From the NCBI GenBank assembly GCA_021158425.1, contig JAGGUR010000018.1:1-14975 (forward strand): DNA of 14,975 bases. Reading direction: 5' to 3'. Both the position numbers and the translations under genes were made by a program. Below, piece by piece: positions 7,606-13,274 of this stretch; position 1 is the stretch's first letter, and every line of letters begins with the position of its first letter. The notes below the pieces were generated by a model, which had not been told where the DNA came from, did no database searches, and saw only the letters and a program-made list of their open reading frames with translations. The stretch is from Candidatus Cloacimonadota bacterium (GTDB lineage: Bacteria > Cloacimonadota > Cloacimonadia > JGIOTU-2).

Positions 7606-7737
7606 TTTTTTTGGCTATATTAAAATGTAAACTAAATAGGTAAGTTTTTTATGAAAAGTTTTAATTTAAAATCTTACTTTTCAGTGTCTTCAGTGTCTTC
7701 AGTGGTTATAAAATTATCTTGTTTGGTTCAGTGGTTT
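7166..7737 (+). mobile_element. Probable GxxExxY cassette bounded by 10-bp inverted repeats
   Basis: AAACCACTGA at 7166-7175 is the exact reverse complement of TCAGTGGTTT at 7728-7737; a nine-base copy of the right arm also ends the tandem array at 7699-7707. The roughly 570-bp interval holds the GxxExxY gene, an internal stem (CCCC-GTGGAA near 7181-7191 with TTCCACGGGG at 7209-7218), an AT-rich imperfect stem (7640-7677) and tandem 9-mers. It starts at the stop of the NuoC-like gene and ends just before the NuoD-like gene. No transposase is present. If it moves, it does so with help supplied elsewhere. Confidence 0.45.
7681..7707. repeat. Tandem 9-bp repeats, TCAGTGTCT type
   Basis: Three 9-mers stand in a row: TCAGTGTCT (7681-7689), TCAGTGTCT (7690-7698) and TCAGTGGTT (7699-7707). 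The last is inverted relative to AACCACTGA at 7167-7175. A related array of TCTGTGTTC units lies at 8972-9009, upstream of the NuoI-NfnB fusion gene. Confidence 0.75.
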
Positions 7738-7762
7738 AAATTACAGATAAGGATGAGAAAAA

Positions 7763-8863
7763 ATGAGAGAACTTGAACTCTATTTTGGTCCACAGCATCT
7801 TGGAATGGTTGGTAATTTCAGCATCACTCTAAAAGTAGAAGGTGACCGTATTTTAAAAGCTGATGCAAACCCCGGATATTTACATCGCGGTTTTGAAAAA
7901 CTTATAGAACAAAGAACCTGGATGCAAAACTTCCCTTTAGTGTGTAGAATAAATGTCGTGGAACCTGACCACATGGAATTAATATACTCTATGGGAGTTG
8001 AAAAATTAGCTGGAATTGAAGTACCGGAAAGAGGAAAATTTATAAGAAGCATCTATTGTGAACTTGCTCGAGTAGGTTCTCATTTATTCGGATTATGGGC
8101 TTATTCTAATATGCTCGGTTTTGATACAGTTGCAAATTGGGCAATGTATCATCGCGATCTTGTATTGGACCTTTTTGAAGAACTTACCGGGGCAAGGGTC
8201 TATCATATTTATATTCGCCCCGGTGGAGTAAGACGTGATTTCCCTGAAGGTTTTGAAGATAAAATTGTTAAAACGCTACATACTATTGGTAGTAAAGTGC
8301 CGGATTATAATGCTACATTTTTTGAAAATCGTCTCTTCGAAAAAAGAGCCAAAAATATTGGCAAAATAACCTGTGAAGAAGCTAAAAAAATGGGTGCAGT
8401 AGGACAGGCTATAAGAGCAACTGGGATGAAGTATGATATCAGAAAGATTGAGCCTTACGCTGCTTATGATAAAGTAGACTGGAAAGTTCCTACAAGAGAA
8501 GATGGTGACGCTTATTCACGGATTCTGGTAATTCGTGATGAGATGATTGAAAGCGTTTATATGATATTTAAATTGCTTGATAAAATGCCGAAAAAAGGTG
8601 ATGTCTATACTAAAACTCCCAATCCATTCAAGTGGAGAGTACCAGCAGGAGAAGCTTATGTGAGATGTGAATCTTCACGAGGAGAGTTAGGACTTTATAT
8701 AGTAAGTGATGGTGGAGATAAGCCGTATCGGGCACATTTTAGAACTCCTTCTTACTCTCACGGACTGACAATTTTAGAAAAAGTTCTGGAGGGTGAAAGT
8801 ATCGCTGATGTCGGCAATATTATGATGAGCTTATATGTAGTGGCTCCGGAAATAGACCGATAA
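7763..8863 (+). CDS. mbxL: NuoD-like large subunit lacking NiFe ligands (MbxL-like)
   Basis: This 366-residue protein is the large-subunit homologue of NuoD and group 4 NiFe hydrogenases. The N-terminus has GPQHLGMVG (9-17), like GPQHPATHG of NuoD, and PAGEAYVRCESSRGELG (294-310) is a strong family signature. Hydrogenases bind NiFe through two CxxC motifs. The first region reads LVCRINVVEPDHMEL (59-73) with no CxxC, and the C-terminus reads SLYVVAPEIDR with no cysteine. The only cysteines are C61, C99, C204 and C302. Hydrogenase activity through a NiFe site is therefore not expected. The CRI..VEPD form recalls MBX/MBS large subunits. AAGGA at 7749-7753 precedes the ATG by 9 nt. What replaces the active site (sulfur, quinone, or only electron relay to the fused flavoprotein) cannot be read from sequence. 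Confidence 0.88.
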   Translation: MRELELYFGPQHLGMVGNFSITLKVEGDRILKADANPGYLHRGFEKLIEQRTWMQNFPLVCRINVVEPDHMELIYSMGVEKLAGIEVPERGKFIRSIYCELARVGSHLFGLWAYSNMLGFDTVANWAMYHRDLVLDLFEELTGARVYHIYIRPGGVRRDFPEGFEDKIVKTLHTIGSKVPDYNATFFENRLFEKRAKNIGKITCEEAKKMGAVGQAIRATGMKYDIRKIEPYAAYDKVDWKVPTREDGDAYSRILVIRDEMIESVYMIFKLLDKMPKKGDVYTKTPNPFKWRVPAGEAYVRCESSRGELGLYIVSDGGDKPYRAHFRTPSYSHGLTILEKVLEGESIADVGNIMMSLYVVAPEIDR

Positions 8864-8932
8864 ATTAAGTATGGGATAAAATATGAAACATACATGTTCC
8901 GGAAACAAATCGGGACGCAATGGAGAATGAAT

Positions 8933-8946
8933 CCGCCAGCTGGCGG
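8933..8946. repeat. 14-bp perfect palindrome
   Basis: CCGCCAGCTGGCGG is self-complementary and much more GC-rich than its surroundings. It lies in the 154-bp gap between the large-subunit gene and the fusion gene. No T-run follows, so it is not a typical terminator. It looks like a dispersed short palindromic element. Confidence 0.7.
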
Positions 8947-8971
8947 GACGAGCCAGAGTTATCAGATTTTT

Positions 8972-9009
8972 TCTGTGTTCTCTGTGTTCTCTGTGTCTCT
9001 GCGGTGAGG
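8972..9009. repeat. Tandem 9-bp repeats, TCTGTGTTC type, ending in a ribosome-binding site
   Basis: Units are TCTGTGTTC (8972-8980), TCTGTGTTC (8981-8989) and TCTGTGTCT (8990-8998), followed by CTGCGGTGAGG. The terminal GGTGAGGA (9003-9010) is the only good ribosome-binding site for the ATG at 9018, 7 nt downstream. The unit length and the GTG core match the array at 7681-7707. Confidence 0.75.
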
Positions 9010-9017
9010 ATTTTCAG

Positions 9018-10955
9018 ATGAGTAAAACAAGTTTTTTAAATCCGTTTAAAGCTATAAAATATCTTTTTGAAAAACCAAAAACTCTAAGGTATCCTTTTGA
9101 GCTTAAAGAACCAGCAAAAAGATATAGAGGATTTCATCTCAATGATTGGGATAAATGTACCGGCTGTGGAAATTGTGCTGATATCTGTCCTAATGAAGCC
9201 ATTGAAATGATAAAAATACCAGAGATTGAAGCAAACCTGGCTGAAGGCAGAAAAAATGAACGTCCACAAATAGATTATGGCAGATGCTGTTTCTGCGGCT
9301 TATGTGTTGATATTTGTCCTCCCGGTTCTTTAACTCTTACCAGAGATTATTTACATATACATTTTGATACGAATACCTTTAAATTTATTCCAAAAGACGA
9401 GAAACTGGATAAGGCAACTTTTGTGCCTACGGAGGAATATTCAGTATTAAAAGCCAGTTTATCGCATAGAAAACAAGATTATCAGGGCTTTTCACCTGAA
9501 CTTGAGTATGCACTTTTTGAACCTGAAAGGGTTAAGATGCCTCAGATTCCTCCAGAAAAGAGAAAACTTTCATTCATTGAACAAGTAATCGGTTATAATA
9601 AAGATGAAGCAAAACAAGAAGCTGGACGTTGCCTTGAGTGTAAACTTTGCGAAGATGCATGTCCAGCGCATCTTAAAATATCAGAATATATTGATGCGAT
9701 TTACAGAGATAAACCTAAGGAATCACTTGAAAAAATATATGAAGACAATCCAATTCCTTCCATCTGCGGAAGAATATGTATGAAACATTGCGAAGATGCC
9801 TGCTCTTTACGAATAAGAGGAGATGCTCTTGCTATAAGATGGCTCAAACGTTATGCTGCTGACCAGATTAAAAATTTTAAAGAAGAACTTGAGATACATC
9901 CAGGTAAACCCACAGGGAAAAAAATTGGTATCATTGGCGCCGGTCCAAGTGGATTATCATTGGCATATTTTCTGCGACTTCAAGGGCATAAAGCAATCGT
10001 TTATGATGAATTATCCGGTGGCGGCGGAGCCATCAGAATAGGTCCACCAAAGTATAGACTTCCTCTTGAAGCAATTGATAAAGATGTTAATTATATAGAA
10101 TCTCTGGGAGTTGAGTTTAAGTTTAATACTAAAGTAGGAAGAGATATAAAATTTGAAGAAATGTTAAATGATAATGATGCTGTTTTTATTGGGATAGGAA
10201 ACACAGTAAGTTTTTCCACAAGAGTAAAAAATTCTGAAAAATGTATACTTGCTCTTGACTTTCTGAAAGATAATAAGATAGGAAAGCAAAGAAAAGTAGG
10301 AAAAGAAGTTATAGTCATTGGTGGTGGAAATGTGGCAATGGATGTTGCAAGAGAAACAATAAGGCTTCAGCATATACAATATCCAGGTGAAAAAGTAATC
10401 ACCAAAACAGTTTCATTAGAAGATTGGGACGAATTACCAGCCACAGAGGAAGAAGTAGAAGAAGCAAAAGAAGAAGATGTACAATTTAATCCTGCTTGGG
10501 GACCAAAAGAAGTTGTACTTGATGATAGTGGAAATATAAAAGGTCTTTTATGTAGAAAAGTGAAATCAGTATTTAACGAACAGGGAAGATTTTCTCCTAC
10601 TTTTTATGAAGATAAAACGAAATTTCTTACAGGAGATATGATAATTGAGGCTATTGGGCAAAGAGCGGATTTCTCATTTCTTCCCGATGAACTTTCTGAT
10701 AAACTCGAATTTACTGAAAGAAGAAAAGTTAAAGTTGATGAAAACGGTATGACTTCAATTCCAAAAGTATTTGCGGGCGGTGATATAGTTAATATAAATT
10801 TGGATGCAGTTACAGCAATTGCAGATGCAAAAGTTGCCGCACAAGGTATTGATAAATTTTTAAAAAGGCAACAACAAATAATATCAAAAGATGTTATCGG
10901 GCCAAAATCATTAGAAAGCAAAAAATATAACGGGAAAGAGTCGGTTGACGATTAA
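9018..10955 (+). CDS. NuoI-like ferredoxin fused to GltD/NfnB-type NAD(P)-flavoprotein (MbxN fusion)
   Basis: This 645-residue protein has two parts. Residues 40-115 are a NuoI/MbxN-like domain with two [4Fe-4S] motifs: C47-C50-C53-C57 and C90-C93-C96-C100 (GRCCFCGLCVDICPPGSL). Residues 185-615 resemble the GltD/NfnB flavoprotein: two further cysteine quartets (C205-C208-C211-C215 and C250-C254-C258-C262), an FAD site GIIGAGPSG (304-312), a nucleotide site VIVIGGGNVAMDVA (431-444) and FAGGD at 586-590. The likely role is to pass electrons between NAD(P)H or NAD(P)+ and the NuoB-like subunit while the membrane arm moves ions. The basic YRR motif expected after the second nucleotide site is replaced by TVSLEDWDELPA (464-475), so cofactor preference is open. 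The last 27 or so residues extend beyond the usual end, and the stop lies in a repeat. A GltD-like gene next to an mbx cluster is recalled for Thermotoga. Confidence 0.88.
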   Translation: MSKTSFLNPFKAIKYLFEKPKTLRYPFELKEPAKRYRGFHLNDWDKCTGCGNCADICPNEAIEMIKIPEIEANLAEGRKNERPQIDYGRCCFCGLCVDICPPGSLTLTRDYLHIHFDTNTFKFIPKDEKLDKATFVPTEEYSVLKASLSHRKQDYQGFSPELEYALFEPERVKMPQIPPEKRKLSFIEQVIGYNKDEAKQEAGRCLECKLCEDACPAHLKISEYIDAIYRDKPKESLEKIYEDNPIPSICGRICMKHCEDACSLRIRGDALAIRWLKRYAADQIKNFKEELEIHPGKPTGKKIGIIGAGPSGLSLAYFLRLQGHKAIVYDELSGGGGAIRIGPPKYRLPLEAIDKDVNYIESLGVEFKFNTKVGRDIKFEEMLNDNDAVFIGIGNTVSFSTRVKNSEKCILALDFLKDNKIGKQRKVGKEVIVIGGGNVAMDVARETIRLQHIQYPGEKVITKTVSLEDWDELPATEEEVEEAKEEDVQFNPAWGPKEVVLDDSGNIKGLLCRKVKSVFNEQGRFSPTFYEDKTKFLTGDMIIEAIGQRADFSFLPDELSDKLEFTERRKVKVDENGMTSIPKVFAGGDIVNINLDAVTAIADAKVAAQGIDKFLKRQQQIISKDVIGPKSLESKKYNGKESVDD

Positions 10956-10988
10956 CGAATGACGATTCGAGCGTCGCAACCTCAACCG
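10942..10988. repeat. Inverted and direct repeats over the fusion-gene stop
   Basis: CGGTTGA (10942-10948) and TCAACCG (10982-10988) are exact inverse copies. Between them GACGATT occurs twice, at 10947-10953 and 10961-10967, 14 bp apart. The stop codon of the fusion gene (10953-10955) lies inside the first copy, so the last residues (SVDD) are encoded by the repeat. Confidence 0.5.
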
Positions 10989-11019
10989 TATGACGAAAAA
11001 AGAAGGAAAAGATACTTAA

Positions 11020-11577
11020 ATGAGAAAACTTTTAATTGATGTAACAAAATTGATAAAAGAGAAGGATGCACTGGATAGAATAGATTGCGAATATTTATAT
11101 CACGAAGGAACCAATAGAGGGATTTTTTCTTTACTTGAGATTGCCGAATTTGGGGTTTTCTGCCGTCAATGTAAAGAAGCATTTTGCGTTGATGCCTGTC
11201 CAAAGGAAGCACTAGAACGAACAGAAACAAATCTAATAAAAAGATATAATATGCGATGTGTGGGTTGCAAAAGTTGTATTTTAGCTTGCCCTTTCGGGAC
11301 AATCTTTCCTGAAGTGATAAATTATATTACATCAAAATGTGATTATTGCCTAAATCAGTTGGATGAAGACCCAAACTATGTTCCACTTTGCGTAAAAACT
11401 GCTGGTAATGATGCTGTAAAAATCATTGATATTGATAAGGAAAAACCAGAAGAAAATCTATTTTTTGTTGGTGACCATATGGTTGTAAAAACTCCGAGTT
11501 GGAGAGAAAAAGAGAAAAAAGAAGATATGATAAACCCGGGTTACCCGAGACCCACGAAAAAAGGTGTAGGACCATGA
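11020..11577 (+). CDS. HycB/CooF-type polyferredoxin, electron-transfer subunit
   Basis: This 185-residue iron-sulfur protein has cysteine groups of the HycB/CooF/DmsB type. They are C48-C51-C56-C60 (CRQCKEAFCVDACP), C80-C83-C86-C90 (CVGCKSCILACPFG), and a third with C107-C110 and C124. The fourth ligand of that third set, normally Cys in C-V-x-x-C-P, is alanine (LCVKTAG), although C23 near the N-terminus is unpaired. At least two [4Fe-4S] clusters are expected. It likely feeds electrons to the upstream or downstream complex. AAGGAAAAG upstream is the ribosome-binding site. The C-terminal 40 residues are charged. The stop overlaps the kinase start by 4 nt, tying expression of the two together. 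Which complex it serves is not decided by the sequence. Confidence 0.85.
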   Translation: MRKLLIDVTKLIKEKDALDRIDCEYLYHEGTNRGIFSLLEIAEFGVFCRQCKEAFCVDACPKEALERTETNLIKRYNMRCVGCKSCILACPFGTIFPEVINYITSKCDYCLNQLDEDPNYVPLCVKTAGNDAVKIIDIDKEKPEENLFFVGDHMVVKTPSWREKEKKEDMINPGYPRPTKKGVGP

Positions 11578-12452
11578 AAGAGAAAGAAAAGGATTTAGCG
11601 AGCACTATTAATATAAGAGAAGTGTGCGCTGAATGCGAAAGATTGAATCGCCATCTGAAATGGGTGGTCAGTTTCGTAAGTCACGAACTCAGCAGTTCCT
11701 TGGGAACGGTCGTTATGAACATAAGTGCCCTCGTAGATACAGAGGTTGCGAAAAGACTTGATAAAGACAAGCAACAAAGAATGATGTTGGGAGCGCTCAG
11801 CAGCCTGAACCTCATGCAGGATATGGTCAGAAACTACCTCGCCTCTACAAAGGTCAAGGATGGGCAACTTAGCTTCAATCCTACTAAGATAAACCTTGAT
11901 AAAGATATTATCAGTAAAATTGTCAAACGCTTAATGCCTGCTCTGAAGATGAAAAGCATGGAATTCATCTGCGAGCATTGCAGAGACCTTGAAGTAGTAT
12001 GCGACAAATCACTCATACACATTGCAATAAAAAACCTAATCAACAATGCGATAAAATACGGCAGTATAAATACAACTATTCGCTCATCACTAAGAAAATG
12101 GCACAAGGGCTTCGAATTTACTATAACGAACGAGGGAATCGGCATTCCTGAGGATAAGCTCGAGGCTGTCTTTGATGAATTCGCACGATTTGACCCGATT
12201 GGCATTGGTGGAACTGGTCTCGGTCTATATCTGGTCAGAAAAATAGCCACCATGCACAACGGAAATATTAAAGCAAACGCTGGATACATCCTCAATGATA
12301 AGTTCATAACCTACGAAATGGCCAGAAAAAACCCAGACCAATATACTGTAGATCTAAATGAGGAGAGAATTAGAAAATTTGCTACTTTCGTCCTGCGTAT
12401 CCCTGGTTGGACGCCGGCTAAAAGTGGTTTAAAAGCAAAGAAGGAAGACTAA
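11574..12452 (+). CDS. Soluble sensor histidine kinase with CxxC pairs
   Basis: I start at the ATG at 11574, which overlaps the ferredoxin stop as ATGA and gives 292 residues. An upstream in-frame ATG at 11499 would lie deep in the ferredoxin gene and add a low-quality basic stretch. The HisKA-like helix has FVSHELSSSL with H37 as phospho-acceptor. The ATPase domain shows an N-box (KNLINNAIKYG, 153-163), a G1 box (NEGIGIPEDKLEAVFDEF, 186-203) and a G2 box (GIGGTGLGLYLVRKI, 210-224). There are no transmembrane segments and no PAS or GAF domain. The region before H37 is short and has C18-AE-C21, with a second pair C133-EH-C136. A redox or metal signal read by these cysteines is possible but inferred. 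Codon use looks more GC-rich than in neighbouring genes, hinting at separate ancestry. Partner: the regulator 3 nt downstream. Confidence 0.9.
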   Translation: MKEKEKDLASTINIREVCAECERLNRHLKWVVSFVSHELSSSLGTVVMNISALVDTEVAKRLDKDKQQRMMLGALSSLNLMQDMVRNYLASTKVKDGQLSFNPTKINLDKDIISKIVKRLMPALKMKSMEFICEHCRDLEVVCDKSLIHIAIKNLINNAIKYGSINTTIRSSLRKWHKGFEFTITNEGIGIPEDKLEAVFDEFARFDPIGIGGTGLGLYLVRKIATMHNGNIKANAGYILNDKFITYEMARKNPDQYTVDLNEERIRKFATFVLRIPGWTPAKSGLKAKKED

Positions 12453-12455
12453 AAT

Positions 12456-12869
12456 ATGGAGAAAATAAAAATGTCTAAACATAAGTCCATTCTGTTTGTG
12501 GATGATGACCCGAGCTTTCTGGAAGCAACGACAAATGTGCTTGAAAGTTTCGGTTATAGTGTAATAAAGGCATTAAATCCCAAGAAGTGCTTTGAAACGT
12601 TAGATAAAGAGTTGCCAGATCTTATTATCCTTGATGTAATGATGGCACGGATAGATTCTGGATTTGATGTTTGTAGAAAATTGAAAACCGATAATAGAAC
12701 TAAGGGAATCCCAATTCTGATGCTTACAGCAGTTGACAAGGAATACCCATTTGACTTTGGTAAGACTGCCGGAGATCCCGATTGGTTGCCTGTTGAGGAT
12801 TTTATAGACAAACCAGTTGAGGCTATGGAATTAGTGGAACATATTCGTGTGCTCCTGAAAGAAAAGTAA
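12456..12869 (+). CDS. Single-domain response regulator (receiver only)
   Basis: This 137-residue CheY-like receiver has no output domain. The acidic pair is D16-D17 (FVDDDPS), the phospho-acceptor is D60 (LIILDVMMARIDSGF), the switch Thr is T91 (MLTAV) and the conserved Lys is K119 (DFIDKP). Between T91 and K119 it has a longer loop than CheY (KEYPFDFGKTAGDPDWLPV), a variant I associate with regulators in anaerobic hydrogenase and oxidoreductase clusters. AAGGAAG (12441-12447) lies 8 nt before the ATG at 12456; a second in-frame ATG at 12471 also has a GGAG upstream. With no DNA-binding part, it must act through protein contacts, either on another regulator or on the enzyme complexes themselves. 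It directly follows the kinase. Confidence 0.9.
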   Translation: MEKIKMSKHKSILFVDDDPSFLEATTNVLESFGYSVIKALNPKKCFETLDKELPDLIILDVMMARIDSGFDVCRKLKTDNRTKGIPILMLTAVDKEYPFDFGKTAGDPDWLPVEDFIDKPVEAMELVEHIRVLLKEK

Positions 12870-13193
12870 CTCTGATGTGCTGGATGATTGCAATGTATAG
12901 AGAGACAATAAAGGTGGAAATCATATTTGTTTTAGTTTTTCAAACATTGTTAAACCGGTATAATTATTTGTATCTTGGGACATATGAACAGGAGTTTACT
13001 AATTCTCGGCTTGTAAATAGTATTATTGAAGATGAGCATTGTTATATAAATAATCCAGGAAATTATGAATAAAATTGAATATATAATAGTTATCAGTTTA
13101 CTTCAACAACAGATGGAGTTTATTCCAATATTAATTTTTGTAATCAAAATAATCAAGAATATTTTTTCTATTATAAATTTTTATTTCTGCATC

Positions 13194-13213
13194 CCTGCCC
13201 ACTGTCAGGCAGG
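13194..13213. repeat. GC-rich hairpin CCTGCC/GGCAGG
   Basis: CCTGCC (13194-13199) and GGCAGG (13208-13213) form a 6-bp GC stem with an 8-nt loop. Next to it, CTGCT (13215-13219) and AGCAG (13233-13237) can form a second stem. Both stand out in otherwise AT-rich sequence. No T-run follows. Confidence 0.45.
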
Positions 13214-13263
13214 TCTGCTGATCCCCGCAGGTAGCAGGAAAACTTTACTACACGGAGTAAACA

Positions 13264-13270
13264 TAGGAGG
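13264..13270 (+). promoter_or_regulatory. Strong ribosome-binding site deciding a GTG start
   Basis: TAGGAGG lies 4 nt before a GTG at 13275. It is the best Shine-Dalgarno sequence in this part of the window and supports the non-ATG start of the second NuoH-like gene, since no in-frame ATG lies close by. Confidence 0.7.
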
Positions 13271-13274
13271 ATAA

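Larger units (their letters stand above)
12870..13274. other. Non-coding spacer between the regulator gene and the second complex
   Basis: These 405 bases are AT-rich. Two short open frames on the + strand (12875-13072 and 13065-13274) have no recognisable motifs, poor starts and odd composition; I do not accept them as genes. A TATAAT at 12959-12964 has no good -35 element at normal spacing. The right end holds a GC-rich hairpin region (13194-13238) and a small stem TTTACT/AGTAAA (13244-13261), then the ribosome-binding site for the next gene. This is the only place inside the window where a promoter for the second complex could lie. Confidence 0.6.

Noticed and set aside
7640-7677. AT-rich imperfect hairpin after the GxxExxY gene as terminator
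   Set aside because: The stem is mostly A-T with interruptions, and it lies inside the cassette ahead of a required subunit gene.
7763-8863. NiFe hydrogenase large subunit
   Set aside because: Neither CxxC motif is present; the protein is only a homologue.
11499-11573. Longer N-terminus for the histidine kinase from the ATG at 11499
   Set aside because: It would overlap 78 bases of the ferredoxin gene and encode a basic, repeat-like stretch. The ATGA overlap at 11574 is the usual arrangement in this operon.
12936-12964. Promoter with TATAAT at 12959-12964
   Set aside because: No -35 element near TTGACA at 16-18 bp; in DNA this AT-rich a lone TATAAT is expected by chance.
12875-13274. Two short open frames (12875-13072, 13065-13274) as small genes
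   Set aside because: No recognisable motif, weak starts, composition like spacer DNA, and the second reads through a hairpin and the ribosome-binding site of the next gene.
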